This document shows, one piece after another, positions 1 to 11,998 of a stretch of 64,000 nucleotides of DNA; position 1 is the first letter of the stretch; each line of letters begins with the position of its first letter. The notes beneath the pieces are model-generated. The model saw only the letters and a program-made list of their open reading frames with translations. It did no database searches and had not been told where the DNA came from. This DNA is from Notospermus geniculatus. Taxonomy: Eukaryota > Nemertea > Pilidiophora > Heteronemertea > Lineidae. A program made the translations under genes and the position numbers. The stretch is from the NCBI GenBank assembly GCA_002633025.1, contig NMRB01001379.1:77963-141962 (forward strand). The letters run 5' to 3'.

Positions 1-2404
1 TGTACGTATGTGTGTGAAATATCAAGTCGATTTGATGACGATAACATTGTTTTTGCAGCCTCCCAAAAAAGTTGTGTGTCAGATCAGGTTGTGGATGGGA
101 TATGAATATGCTTTGTTGATCGGGCAGTTTTGCTCTCAAAGTCACCCGTTTATTTCCATGAAGAGAAGTTTTGATTGTTGTGAGACCATTTTTATATGTT
201 AAAGTATACGTCTGTACGTATGTGTGTGAAATATCAAGTCGATTTGATGACGATAACATTGTTTTTGCAGCCTCCCAAAAAAGTTGTGTGTCAGATCAGG
301 TTGTGGATGGGATATGAATATGCTTTGTTGATCGGGCAGTTTTGCTCTCAAAGTCACCCGTTTATTTCCATGAAGAGAAGTTTTGATTGTTGTGAGACCA
401 TTTTTATATGTTAAAGTATACGTCTGTACGTATGTGTGTGAAATATCAAGTCGATTTGATGACGATAACATTGTTTTTGCAGCCTCCCAAAAAAGTTGTG
501 TGTCAGATCAGGTTGTGGATGGGATATGAATATGCTTTGTTGATTGGGCAGTTTTGCTCTCAAAGTCACCCGTTTATTTCCATGAAGAGAAGTTTTGATT
601 GTTGTGAGACCATTTTTATATGTTAAAGTATACGTCTGTACGTATGTGTGTGAAATATCAAGTCGATTTGATGACGATAACATTGTTTTTGCAGCCTCCC
701 AAAAAAGTTGTGTGTCAGATCAGGTTGTGGATGGGATATGAATATGCTTTGTTGATCGGGCAGTTTTGCTCTCAAAGTCACCCGTTTATTTCCATGAAGA
801 GAAGTTTTGATTGTTGTGAGACCATTTTTATATGTTAAAGTATACGTCTGTACGTATGTGTGTGAAATATCAAGTCGATTTGATGACGATAACATTGTTT
901 TTGCAGCCTCCCAAAAAGTTAGTGTGTCAGATCAGGCTGTGAATGGGATATGAAATGCTTTGTTGACCGGGCAGTTTTGCTCTCAAAGTCACCCGTTTAT
1001 TTCCATGAAGAGAAGTGTTGATTGTTGTGAGACCATTTTTATATGTTAAAGTATACGTCTGTACGTATGTGTGTGAAATATCAAGTCGATTTGATGACGA
1101 TAACATTGTTTTTGCAGCCTCCCAAAAAGTTAGTGTGTCAGATCAAGCTGTGAATGGGATATGAAATGCTTTGTTGACCGGGCAGTTTTGCTCTCAAAGT
1201 CACCCGTTTATTTCCATGAAGAGAAGTTTTGATGGTTGTGAGACCATATTTGACCAGCCATTGCAGGGGACCATTAAAACAAAGGGGCAGATACAATGGC
1301 TAAAATCGACTTGTCATCGACTGCCCCGCTGGGCACAGACTTTTGTGGCACCTGATCGGTCTTTCCAACGGCGAGCTTGCCGACCGATTCTCTCGTCCTT
1401 GCGATCAGAAACTGCAAGTGTTACATCTGCCAGTGTTTCCTGTGTGTCCCTACATGTATTTTGGAAACACACAGAGAGATCGACACGTTTCTCTGTGTGT
1501 CCCCCTGTTGTCAAGTCGCAGCTTATTCCGTCAGACAATAGGAAGGGANATTATTAAAGTATATGTCTGTACGTATGTGTGTGAAATATCAAGTCGATTT
1601 TATGACGATAACATTGTTTTTGCAGCCTCCCAAAAAGTTAGTGTGTCAGATCAGGCTGTGAGGGATATGAAATGCTTTTTTGACCGGGCAGTTTTGCTCT
1701 CAAAGTCACCCGTTTATTTCCATGAAGAGAAGTTTTGATTGTTGTGAGACCATTTTTTTTATGTTAAAGTAGGCCTATATGTCTGTAGGGTCTACGTATG
1801 TGTGTGAAATATCAAGTCGATTTTATGACGATAACATTGTTTTTGCACCTCCCAAAAAGTTAGTGTGTCAGATCAGGCTGTGAATGGGATTATGAAATGC
1901 TTTGTTGACCGGGCAGTTTTGCTCTCAAAGTCACCCGTTTATTTCCATGAAGAGAAGTTTTGATTGTTGTGAGACCATTTTTATATATTAAAGTATATGT
2001 CTGTACGTATGTGTGTGAAATATCAAGTCGATTTTATGACGATAACATTGTTTTTGCAGCCTCCCAAGAAGTGAGTGTGTCAGATCAGGCTGTGAATGGG
2101 ATTATGAAATGCTTTGTTGACCGGGTAGTTTTGCTCTCAAAGTCACCCGTTTATTACCATGAAGAAAAGTTTTGATTGTTGTGAGACCATTTTTATATGT
2201 TAAAGTATATTTCTGTACGTATGTGTGTGAAATATCAAGTCGATTTTATGACGATAACATTGTTTTTGCAGCTTCCCAAAAAGTTAGTGTGTCAGATCAG
2301 GCTGTGAATGGGATATGAAATGCTTTGTTGACCGGGCAGTTTTGCTCTCAAAGTCACCCGTTTATTTCCATGAAGAGAAGTTTTGATTGTTTGTGAGACC
2401 ATTA
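1..2404 (+). repeat. 212-bp satellite array (about 10 units, interrupted)
   Basis: Units start with TGTACGTATGTGTGTG at 1, 213, 425, 637, 849, 1060, 1568, about 1790, 2002 and 2214. The first four are almost identical (one C/T change near 545) and the later ones carry small indels. Open frames in it repeat with the unit and are not genes. The array is cut by the left window edge. Confidence 0.97.
1251..1549. repeat. Unrelated insert within the satellite
   Basis: Satellite homology stops after AGACCATATTT and resumes near 1550, next to an isolated N at 1549. Its right part (about 1466-1540) matches, in reverse, 30240-30330 in a neprilysin intron, sharing the words GTTTCTCTGTGTGTC and TTGTCAAGTCGCA. 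It is a dispersed repeat of unknown class. Confidence 0.6.
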
Positions 2405-2826
2405 TGCCGCAGAGATTGCCTCCAGAGCGAATTTTTTGAAAATGTCGCGGCGCGCGACACTTTTTTCATCAACCAATCAGATAAACGTCACTGGCGCACC
2501 GCTGACTTTTTCACGCGCGAAAATAAGTTTTGATGAACTAGCGAATATTAACTTACTGCTCTCACCCAAACACAATGACGGGCCTGTGCTATTTTGCGAC
2601 ACCTAATATGGTCACCCTCCTAACTTTTGTGTAGTGTGAACTTTATGCCTCCTGGTATATTTTTTAGGCGTGCACACGTTTTCGCTACACAACATCCCCG
2701 CGGCTTTCCTTAAAGCCCCACTACATGTATTCAAAAAAAATGCTAGACTTAAGTCAGTCATGTGACGTGGTTTGAGCCAATCAGATGCCTGCAAGTTCGG
2801 GTCCCACGGTGTCGCGGTCGCGCTGT
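2405..2826. other. Intergenic, no gene seen
   Basis: Unique-looking sequence with a CG-rich palindromic stretch near 2443 (GTCGCGGCGCGCGAC) and no supported coding region. Confidence 0.5.
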
Positions 2827-2834
2827 GTATGAAC

Positions 2835-2926
2835 ACAGGCCCCTGAAGCCTAGTTAGCGGGATTATCGGGTTAGTTAGCGGGAATATCGGGTTAAACCAT
2901 CGCTAACTAGGCTTCAGGGGCCTGTG
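2835..2926. mobile_element. 92-bp foldback with GTATGAAC target duplication
   Basis: Arms CAGGCCCCTGAAGCCTAG and their reverse complement close a short hairpin. GTATGAAC flanks both sides (2827-2834 and 2927-2934). An 8-bp duplication suggests a hAT-type MITE. Confidence 0.75.
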
Positions 2927-3328
2927 GTATGAACGAAAGTACAGAAAATTTGTCGCGGTCGGTGTCACTGTCGCGGTCGCGCTATTAGATGTGTTGCCGG
3001 ACTTTACCAAACAGTAGTCTAGAGTTTTCGCAAGACGGCCCATGCAGTTACCCGACGACCGCCGCCCTGCCACCATACAATGGGCGCATCCGAAAATCAT
3101 ACTGCAATCCGGGCAATGAGGTGACCATTTGACATAATCAAGGCTGGTCACTTCGCCCTTTGAACTATGCTCCCTCCAAACTCATCCGCAGTGCCGTAAT
3201 GCTCCATTAGGAAATTGGAGCATCTTTGCGGAATGCGAAGCCACTGCGGAGGAGTTTGCGCTCCCTCCACTGACTCGTCGCAAAACGTTGTCCTGGGCCA
3301 AACAGTGGGCCGTTGCGGAAACTGACTA

Positions 3329-3448
3329 GGGAGGTTTCGCAAGCGCCCGGTTTAGGCCCGACGACGACGTTTTATCTATTGTGTGGGTATACCCAAACAA
3401 TAGATAAACGTCGTCGTGTGGCCTAACCGCGTGCTTGCGAAACCTCCC
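3329..3448. mobile_element. TA-flanked foldback MITE, GGGAGGTTT ends
   Basis: Arms GGGAGGTTTCGCAAGCGC are repeated inverted, with TA on both sides and a TATCTATTGTGTGGGTATAC centre. A half copy is at 12492-12568, and a relative sharing only the ends is at 48738-48881. Confidence 0.8.
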
Positions 3449-3484
3449 TACTATTACTGCCCAGCCACTCAACCAATAGAGAGA

Positions 3485-3764
3485 GAGAACGAGTGATGAC
3501 ACTGTCTTCATCGCAATCATTGTCTCATTCAATCACGGTCGGTGTTCATTTCATCTCGGCGGTGGCAGGTCGACGCACCGTGTCAGCAGATCCTGTGGTT
3601 GGTATGACTATCGAGGTAACGTGCTTTGTCTGTTTCGCGGCTTCAATCTTGAAGGATAGGCTATTTCACGAAGACGGCAGCAGATTATCACGCGAGGATT
3701 ATTTGATGCGCGATGGATTGTGTGAAAAACTAAGCCGAGTGTTACGATAGAGAAACCTGGACAG
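3485..3764 (+). other. Possible noncoding first exon
   Basis: A repeat-free, CG-containing stretch ends in ACAG followed by GTAAGA. It could be a 5' UTR exon for a gene to the right, such as neprilysin, whose coding exon 1 has a splice acceptor in front of it. The 85-codon frame inside has no recognised domain. Confidence 0.15.
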
Positions 3765-3818
3765 GTAAGAAGATTCACGTTGATTTCTTGGTACAACTGA
3801 CACACTGAAGTCATGCTA

Positions 3819-3940
3819 TTGGGTCATATGAATAAAGACTAGCAAATGCTTTACTACAGATTTGTACAGCATTGCCTGGTGCATTTGTATTGAAATAATC
3901 AAGTAAAAGCATTTACTAGTCTTTATTCATATGACCCAAT
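3819..3940. mobile_element. Foldback MITE, TTGGGTCATATGAATAAAG ends, copy A
   Basis: The end sequence TTGGGTCATATGAATAAAG recurs inverted at the right end. A second copy follows 30 bp later. Confidence 0.8.
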
Positions 3941-3969
3941 TATTTGTTTGACTGTGATTGATCTTGCAA

Positions 3970-4090
3970 TGGGTCATATGAATAAAGACTAGCAAATGCT
4001 TTTACTTGCATTTTGCAATGCAAATGCACTAAGCAATGCTGTACAAAGTTGAAGTAAAAGCATTTGCTAGTCTTTATTCATATGACCCAA
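3970..4090. mobile_element. Foldback MITE, same family, copy B
   Basis: Shares both arms (GGGTCATATGAATAAAGAC) with copy A. Together they place four near-identical arms within 270 bp. Confidence 0.8.
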
Positions 4091-4156
4091 TAGCTACGGG
4101 TATGACAGGAATAAGTTCCCCAGTACCAGGTTGACCCTGTACTGTATTATCCATTA

Positions 4157-4603
4157 GGCCATGAGAATGAAAGTTCCTGTTTTGCGTCCACCGCCCGCAT
4201 GTCCTGACAACGTCCCCTAAAAAAGTTCATTATTTCAAATTTCATTATTCCTAAAAAAATCCCCAAAAAATCGCACAAAACACAACAAATGCCCTATTCC
4301 CAAGCATCCATATCGTCAAATCTGCACAGTGAACACATCTTGCGCCTCACCTTCAGTAGTGTCGGCCGTCACCAGCGAGCTGGCTACGAAGACCTTGTCA
4401 TGCTTTCATTCATTTACTACTCAAGATACTAGTAAATGAATGAAAAGTGTCATGATCTAAGATGTTTTGATGACTTGGCATGCTTGGAAAGCTCTTCTTG
4501 CTTGTAGAAATAAAATAATGAATAATGAATAATGAAAAAAAGCCTCATCACTTTTCATTTTTGCCCGGACGCAAAACAGGAACTTTCATTCTCGTGGCCT
4601 TAC
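4157..4603. mobile_element. Foldback element with an inner hairpin
   Basis: Arms GAATGAAAGTTCCTGTTTTG and its reverse complement lie at 4165-4192 and 4566-4595. A separate palindrome (TTTCATTCATTTACTA) sits inside at about 4403-4447. Confidence 0.7.
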
Positions 4604-4790
4604 ATAATAATCGGACCACATTTGGTTTTGGGGGATGTTCATCCTTGGTATGGTTGTGGAGACCATGACCATTCGAATACTAACCAACCAACCAACAATA
4701 GCACACTTCTTGGAATAACGAGTTACAGCTCAGCGACTTTTCTCAGCTCTTGTTGCTTAATCATCAGTGACAAGTAAACTGGCCAGTTCT

Positions 4791-5064
4791 GGGGCCGTAT
4801 GCATAAAACATCTTAAGTGTGGGTTAAGTGTAAAATTTCCCTTAAACTATTGTTCCATAACAAAAGATAAGGGAAATTTTACACTTAAGCGTTTTTTCCA
4901 TGGTACAATGATTGCACAATACGGGGCTCAAAATGGGTGTCATGTGCTTCTGGCATAATGGATGGGAGAAAGATTGGCAATAATATTGCCCATTTTGATC
5001 CTCATATTGTGCAATAATATTGAATGTGGATCGGCCGCTTAAGATGTTTTATGCATACGGCCCC
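4791..5064. mobile_element. Foldback MITE, GGGGCCGTATGCATAAAAC ends, with nested element
   Basis: Terminal GGGGCCGTATGCATAAAACA is repeated inverted. Between the arms, 4911-5014 is a second inverted repeat (ATTGCACAAT ... ATTGTGCAAT, with CAAAATGGG / CCCATTTTG), so one foldback has entered another. Confidence 0.8.
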
Positions 5065-5180
5065 TGGAACTTGTTCTGAAAGGTGAGCAGGCTGTCATGG
5101 CTGTTGTGTTGTGGACAAGCATTCCCAGACTTTTCTTTAGTGCAATCTGGGCATCTGGAACGGACTATATACAACTTTGG

Positions 5181-5592
5181 TTTGTATCTACATGGGATGA
5201 AGTTAGAATTCAAAAATTTGTTTCCATTGTTGAAGAAAATCTCAATTTTGTCAAAATTGTGTCAAGCTTCATTCGAGGTTTGACCACTCCACAAATGTCA
5301 TGAGCAATGAGTATGGTAACTCAATGAGCTTGAATTGTGGAATCAAGCACTCCTGTAATTCTATTCAAATGTCAGGAATGCCAAGGCAGGCTTACATCAT
5401 CATGCCACTCTACATTCTGAAGAGGAATGGGCGTACTAGTATGCGGTGCATTGAGTTGAGAGGGTTTAGTGTAGAAGCCCTGTCTTGGGACTGACATTCA
5501 AGCTGAAAATAATATTGATGAAAATAAGCATTTTCATCAGTTTTCGAAACAAATTTAGAAATTCTAACTTCATTGCCGTGTAGATACAAATC
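5181..5592. mobile_element. Foldback element with long loop
   Basis: Arms of about 45 bp (TTTGTATCTACATGGGATGA and its imperfect complement) enclose roughly 320 bp with no coding sign. Confidence 0.6.
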
Positions 5593-6315
5593 TCAGGTAA
5601 GTGCACAGAAAATAATCTCTTGGTTCTTTGTGATAGCTGCATTATGTACCGAAAGGCCCACCTTTGTTTTAGCTAAGGACATCAGCAAATGACGAACTCC
5701 ACATTTTTGTTATTGCACTGTCCGTCTACATCTACATTTAGTGTAGTTTTAAATGGCTGGGTCATTTCAAAGATATTTGACATTTTTGAAAACAGGGCTC
5801 CGAAAATTTGCTCACTAACCTAACCCTTAAATCACTCAGCACTTGACTGTACCATCGTATTCGTTCAAAGCAACTTGTCATAAAACGTCCCAAAGAACAC
5901 AGTTGAGTTTTATCTGCAGTCCCAAAAGTTCTGCATTTTGATTTATGTCCTATTCTGTCGATTTTATAATATTGTTTTGCAACTGATGACAAAATTCCCA
6001 GAAGCAATAAGTTTGGAAAGGAGTATTAAAAATATAAAGAATGAGAATGATTTTGCAGGATTTGCTCGGCAATTTAAGATATGCTGCATTTTTTGGTCTT
6101 TTATTGATCGAGGGTATCAATTTACTGCCAGTAGAAATGTGGCATTTTTCCGTACAAATAGAGTTTTCCTACGATGTGGTTTGTTACGAACACGATATTG
6201 CACTTTCTTTTTGTACATCAAGAAATGTTCTCGTTTTCCACATCTGTGGCGCAATTGTCGCCATTTTTCTAGATTTGCCAGTCAATTAATTGGCCAATTT
6301 ACCAACTGGACAGCA
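5593..6315. other. Intergenic, nothing supported
   Basis: Frames of up to 154 codons occur here but have no recognised motif and no splice context. Confidence 0.4.
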
Positions 6316-6435
6316 GGGCCAATATTCATAAAACCTTGCCAGCTGAGTTGGTTTCTAGTTGTGTATATTGGCCTGTACAAACTGGGCACTGTAGCAAAGT
6401 AACTAAGTCCAGCAGAATTTTATGAATATGGGCCC
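6316..6435. mobile_element. Foldback MITE, GGGCC..ATATTCATAAAA family
   Basis: Ends GGGCCAATATTCATAAAACC and complement. It is closely related to 18437-18554, with a decayed relative at 49165-49265. Confidence 0.8.
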
Positions 6436-6449
6436 AGGGCCCATATTCA

Positions 6450-6554
6450 GGGCCCATATTCATAAAACTACTTAAGTCAAAGTGTGACACTTATCCTTTG
6501 TTCAACTCAAAAGATAAGTATCACACTTTGACTTAAGATTATGAATATGGGCCC
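6450..6554. mobile_element. Second foldback with GGGCCCATATTCATAAAA ends
   Basis: Same outer ends as the preceding element but a different interior (ACTTAAGTCAAAGTGTGACA repeated inverted). A stub of the end, GGGCCCATATTC, is duplicated just before it. Confidence 0.75.
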
Positions 6555-7547
6555 AGGGACCAAATTAGGAGGACCAAATTACTCAGTCATCTCTCCTTTA
6601 CAAACTAGCTACTTTGATTCCTTTTGCATCACTGAGACGACCCCTTGCAGTATCAAATGAAACACTTACTTCATCTTCCACTAATGGCTATTGTACAAAA
6701 GCAATTCCGATATTCTAATACATCACAGGTAGGGGGCCAATTTTCTTCACATAATTCTCCGTTTCCACACGTCAAAGGCAACATGGGGAGTTTTTCCTGA
6801 TTTCTCAAGATCGGTCCTCACGCACCTGTTAATCAGAGTGGATTTCTTTCACAGAGAAAACTGATCTATTATTTTCCGTGTTATTGTTATCACCATGTTG
6901 CAGGTGCTTGACATTTTCTGAAAATAGCTTCCCGGTGCGTGGGAAGCTTAGCTAATGAATCGTGAATTGGTCATTGTTAGTGATGCGTGATCGTTTGCTG
7001 CATGCAGCATTTTATATTTAGTGGGTGACCAGCATCAGAAGTGGAGCAAAACTGGTGCTGAAGAGCTTGGACATGACTTTTGGTTCCATAGAAGCAAATC
7101 AATTTTGAGTGAACGTCATATCTGACTGATTTAAATTCCGCCATCGAATTTCATATTGGTTTACGATTCTGGTGACATGTTGATCACTTCAGTAATTAGG
7201 TTTATTTCCCAGGGTGCCATGCTTCAAAGACACAGGTGAAAAATTAATGATTTGAATTCCCAATGTTGGATCGAATATGGAGACTTGAGCGCTGTAGTGA
7301 GATATTGCCTGTAACACATTTTGTGGGTACCGTAAAGCGAAATAAAAAATTATGTTCGTGGGGAAAAATTGCACAAAAAATTTGAATTGCTGTGGCGCCT
7401 GCGATATTTTTTCTCTGCGAACGCAAATGGCATCAATGCCCACCTCACAGACATCTGAAGTACTGTATGAATCAAGCTTTAAAGAGGCACTGTTCCTTTT
7501 CTTCGCTGTGCTGAACATACCGACGTTAATGGAGACCTCTATTGACA
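6555..7547. other. Intergenic, nothing supported
   Basis: No family match by eye. Open frames near 7200-7590 overlap on both strands and partly run into the next foldback. Confidence 0.4.
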
Positions 7548-7713
7548 ATAGGGACTTTTGGCAAGGCTCCGTATCGTTGATCCGTGTCACGTATGACCAG
7601 GAAGAGATCCCTCTTCCTGGTATGACATATGACTTTCATAGAAAATGCATAGCTCGATACGTCATACGTGACATGGTTCGAAAATACGCGGGAGCCTTGC
7701 CAAAAGTCCCTAT
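7548..7713. mobile_element. Foldback MITE plus 51-bp tandem duplication of its end
   Basis: ATAGGGACTTTTGGCAAGGC pairs with its complement at the right end. The right end and flank (CTTGCCAAAAGTCCCTATAA) are then repeated 51 bp further on, at 7747. Confidence 0.65.
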
Positions 7714-7992
7714 AATGTTCTTAAACTATTACTAATATGCTGGAGACTTGCCAAAAGTCCCTATAATGTTCTTAAACTATTACTTATCAACCTTGCCCCA
7801 TGTAGAGTAACTCTCGTTCATAGGGTATCCACATATGCATTGTAATCATATATTCTCCAACACTGGGGAGAAGAGCAAAACTACGATATTGGAGAATGAT
7901 GCAATCCACTAGTGGCGCCAGCTGTCGACAAAAAGTGGCAATATCGTGACCCTTTAAACACAAGGTAGGGGTCTGTGAATAAGATCCTTGCT

Positions 7993-8239
7993 ATAGACAA
8001 ATCCCAATTTCCCAGATCTATGCACTTCCGCCGAAATCACAAACACAACCTCGATCTGAAACCAGCTGATGTGATGCAATCCATGATTCAGCAATGGTCA
8101 ACTCTGACACAACGCCATTGAAGTCACTGTCGTGGGGTTCTCTGCGTCACGTCATTCAGTTTCAGACCGAGGTTGTGTTTGCGATTTCAGCGGAAATGCG
8201 CAGATCTTTCTCGTTTATGTCGAGTTGGGATTTGTCTAT
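7993..8239. mobile_element. Foldback element, ATAGACAAATCCCAA ends
   Basis: Outer ends and inner arms (CACAAACACAACCTCGATCT against AGACCGAGGTTGTGTTTGCG) pair across the whole 247 bp. Confidence 0.7.
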
Positions 8240-8655
8240 TGACTGGAGATCAGTCTTCTCGTTGTCAGTGCATTCCACTTCCCTTGGCTAACGACCGACT
8301 CCAAGAACCAAAATGATGATGACAATAGCTACTCAATGCTGACTCCTCACCGTAAGAGCCGTGATTATATCCATCGATCGAACATCCTTTCACCAGGGAT
8401 GACAAAAGAATGTCACTGCAATAAACACCGCCCGATGTCCTTGTAGGGGCAATTACAATCCAGGGGTTGACGAGGGATGGAACGTAGGAAGAATTACCCA
8501 GGTTTTGTTCATTGTCTTAGCTGAGACTGAGAGAGTATTTCTCTGATCCATTTTGTTTACTTTTGGCACATGAGCTGAATGAGCTAATCCTCGAAGTCCC
8601 CAAAAAAGGTTTCTTGAGAGACTGAGGTAATGATGTGAAGGCCACCACACCACGA
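8240..8655. other. Intergenic, nothing supported
   Basis: No repeat or coding signal recognised. Confidence 0.35.
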
Positions 8656-9228
8656 CACTGAAAGCCTTTGCTTATTAACGCAAGCTGCCTAATATAGGTT
8701 AGGCATTGTCTCATCCCCAGTATGTCAGGCATTCCGCCTAATATTCGTTAGGCAATGCCTTCGGCAGATCGCCTAATGTAAGGCCACGGTTATAATATTC
8801 TTTGGTTTACGGGCACAAACATTCTGAGCCCAGGTACGGAGGACGAAATAAAAATTAAAAAAAAATTCAGTTCAGTTCATTTTTTTCATTTTCAGCTTTA
8901 GAATGACAAGTCAGACAAATCGGAGGAAATAAAAAACCAAATAAATTCTTTATAAATGCCTCTTTTCTGCTTCTTTCCGTCCTCGCTGCTGGGAAATAGG
9001 CCTAAAACTGATTTTCCCAATTTTATTTTTTTTCGGAATGGCATTTTGCCACGTCGGCGGGCCCGTAAACCAAAGAATAAAAAAAGTGTGGCCTAAAGAT
9101 TGGACAAAATGCCCAATAGGCATTGCCTGAGGAACATTAGACAAAATGCCTAACATGATAGACATTGTGGGGATGAGAAAATTCCTAAGCCTACATTGGG
9201 CCGCTTGCCTAAGCAAAGGCTTTCAGTG
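8656..9228. mobile_element. 573-bp nested foldback
   Basis: The outer arm CACTGAAAGCCTTTGCTTA pairs at the far end. An inner pair, TTCTTTGGTTTACGGGC and GCCCGTAAACCAAAGAA, lies at about 8798 and 9060. The arms are rich in GCCTAA. Confidence 0.65.
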
Positions 9229-9778
9229 AAGTGTGCAGGCATCTTTAGTTTTCACGCCCAATATTGTTGCTCCGTGCGAGGCCAGAAGAATGGAAAACTG
9301 CATTTCCAAACACGTGAATTTTTGGGGTGCATTTGGGATCACAAGTCACTTGGATCATGAAAAAAACATTTCCCAAACTGTTGTCTGCTCAGGCTTGTCA
9401 TAATTGAGAGTTCGTTCCCAATTTAACTTCACAAACAGAAGATAAAGAACGTACCGTTTGAGAGCAAATGGGATTGCTAACATCAATCACCAACTTGTTT
9501 CCTGTAAGGTTGATCAATCATGTAACATGATGATAATTAGACGATGCTTCACCATCATCAACTTCTGCTTTGTGTTCCTGATGAGCTGGAATGATTGATA
9601 CTAGATCTCGCTCATTATTTCTTGGAAAAAATTGGATTTCTCAGTTTCAGGGACCTCATTATATCTATATCAGAAGTCATGTTTTTGTGTTGCAGTAATT
9701 TTCTCGAAAATGTTCTGCTTTGAGGATCAAAAATGTCACAGTTCTTATTAAGATGGAATAAATATTGTAACTCATTGG
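9229..9778. other. Intergenic, nothing supported
   Basis: AT-rich sequence without recognised genes or repeats. Confidence 0.35.
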
Positions 9779-10568
9779 ATGATGCAGGGTGCAGAATGGT
9801 GCTGTGTGTAAATGGATGAGGCAGGGTGCAGAATGGTCTAATATGTAATGGTTTTTATGTGTAAATGGATGATGCAGGGTTGAGTTGGTGTTATGTATGA
9901 ATGGTGATGCAGAGTGCAGAATGGTGTTATGTGTAAATGGGCGATGCAGGGTGCAGAATGGTATTATGTGTAAACATGGTAGGCCCGTCTACACGATCAT
10001 ACATTTGTTCAAAACATCATACATTTGTATGATGATGTATGATGATGTCCAAGCTTGTTGTGGATTTCTGTCTATACAATGCAGCTAGCTCGTCTACACG
10101 ATCATACATTTGTTCAAAGCATCATCATACATTTGTATGATGATGTCCAAGCTTGTGTGTCGATTTCTGTCTTGTGACAATGCAGCTAAAATTTTGAACA
10201 TCATCATACAACTACACAATCAAATATCTGTCCATGAACATCATCATACAAATGTATGAGGATGTTTTGAACAAATGTATGATCGTGTAGACAGGCCTTT
10301 AAAGTTCGAACATCATCTGGGTGCTATTCAAGCTTGTTGGGAAAACGGTCCACACCGATCATACATTTGTCCATGAACAAAAAAATGTATGATCGTGTAG
10401 ATGGGCCTTAAGTGCGTGATACAGGCCGGGGTGCATAATGGTGGTGAGTGTAAATGGATGACGCAGGGTGCAATTATGTATGGCGCAGGGTGTAGAATGG
10501 TGTTGTGTGTAAGTGGGTGATACATGGTGTAGATTGGTGTTGTGTGTAAGTGGGTGATACAGGGTGTG
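9779..10568. repeat. Degenerate minisatellite split by a MITE
   Basis: Units of about 35 bp around GATGCAGGGTGCAGAATGG run at 9779-9975 and resume at 10416-10568. The interval holds the element described next and a shorter hairpin at 10340-10411. Confidence 0.6.
9981..10298. mobile_element. Foldback MITE, CGTCTACACGATCATACATT ends
   Basis: GGCCCGTCTACACGATCATA pairs with TATGATCGTGTAGACAGGCC at the right end. The left half contains a tandem duplication of about 102 bp. ATCATACATTTGTATGAT is itself palindromic. Confidence 0.7.
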
Positions 10569-11197
10569 GAAAATCTTACAGCTTGATTTAGATTAATATT
10601 GGACATAGACTTATCTGATTAAAATGCAACGAAAATATAATAAAAACTTCCCAATGATTTCCAATCAAGACCCTCTGGTTATAATGGAGATAAAAAGAGA
10701 CATTTAATACACTGCCTCATCGTGACAACGAAATCCCACCCGATCTACCATCATAGTCACGTTCTCATCTCATGTCGCGGCTGAGATCGTGATTAACAAA
10801 TCTCCTTCGAGTGACGATATTAACGGTAGCGATGATGCGCGACACTTTCAATGTGATATCTTGGATGGATTATGGAGCCGTGTTATCTTCTGGCTCATCT
10901 TCTTTTTTCCCGGGTCTCCCAGGGTTCGTTAAACGTGGACACCAGGAAAGGGTATCAACGTGTATAAAAATAACGATTTGATGCGGATTTGTTGAGGTGA
11001 GGGATGAATATCAACGTCAACCGATGTCAACAACTGAGTCCATCTTGAAGTCACGAGGCGTTCTCAGGGCACTCCTGATGACGGGTCAGGCGTACTTCTC
11101 CGGTTCAGCCATTCTTTTAAAGTCCCAGCATCATATGTCCAAACAGGCTTCATTTAGTTAATAATGATCATCTGCTTTGAATAAAATATGCATTTGT
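10569..11197. other. Intergenic, nothing supported
   Basis: No recognised gene or repeat. Confidence 0.35.
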
Positions 11198-11395
11198 AAC
11201 CGGGCACAACAAAATGAGTCGGAATGCGCACAGAAGAAGACCAAAGATGACACCAGACAACAATTACAGAAATCGACAATGTCAAATTTCACAATGGGCA
11301 GACAATCCTGAAATCAACAAACCGTTGGTGTCACCTTGGACATGTTGGGTCTTCTTCTGTGCGACTTTCGACTCATTCTGTTGTGCCGGGTCACA
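11198..11395. mobile_element. Foldback element, AACCGGGCACAAC ends
   Basis: Arms GGGCACAACAAAATGAGTC and GCACAGAAGAAGACC pair with their complements at 11345-11393. Confidence 0.7.
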
Positions 11396-11558
11396 TTTTC
11401 TGCCAAAATGACTTTGTTGATTAAAATAGTGCAATGAAGGTTTGTGTCCCTAAAAAACAAAAGGCAGAGAATGAGATCGGAAATGTCCGGTAATTGTCGG
11501 AATGATGACGTCAACTAAGGAATTTGTGACCAATCGACCAACATCGGAAGTCGTTGTT

Positions 11559-11858
11559 AAAGGTGCTGTAGTTCGAATTGTAAACATTACGGTGTGCCAC
11601 CTATTGTCATCTTCTGGTACTAACAAATCAGATAAAATCGAATTAAATCTCGCCTTTCACAACTTTTTGTTAGTTTTTGAGCGTAAAATCATAAATATAT
11701 TTCAGTTACAAGAATATTTATCAAGATAGATATAAAAATAGATAACATTAATGTTTTGGTATACACGGTGCTGCCACCTGTCCGAGGAAAAATAACTATT
11801 ATAATCAACCATGTAAATAAACAAACCGTAATGTTTACAATTCGAACTAGAGCACCTG
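11559..11858. mobile_element. Foldback, AAAGGTGCT..GTTCGAATTGTAAAC ends
   Basis: Both arms run into a GTGCTGCCACCT-like word. A relative with different arm sequence but the same GGTGCTGCCACCT word is at 13574-13816. Confidence 0.65.
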
Positions 11859-11930
11859 TTGTTAAGGTATTGGTTGGTTTTCTTGGCATTTCCCCTCGCT
11901 ATCAGATGAAGAGCAGGTTTGGATGACCGG

Positions 11931-11998
11931 GGATCAAACCCGAAACCTCAGATGTGACAGGCGCCGATGTTTCCACTTCACCACTCAGACAGCCCCCG
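11931..11998 (-). repeat. tRNA-like sequence (Asp-like anticodon GTC), not a functional tRNA
   Basis: On the minus strand there is an A-box-like TGTCTGAGTGG, the loop CTGTCAC and a B-box-like GGGTTTGATCC. The anticodon and acceptor stems do not pair, so this is a tRNA-derived SINE head or a pseudogene. Confidence 0.5.

Noticed and set aside
196-895. Repeated 72- and 90-codon frames
   Set aside because: Identical frames recur at the 212-bp satellite period on both strands, so they reflect the repeat, not genes.
5938-6402. 154-codon + frame
   Set aside because: It has no recognised domain and ends inside a MITE (6316-6435).
7352-7735. 127-codon + frame as a gene
   Set aside because: Its second half lies inside a foldback element (7548-7713), and an antisense frame of similar length overlaps it.
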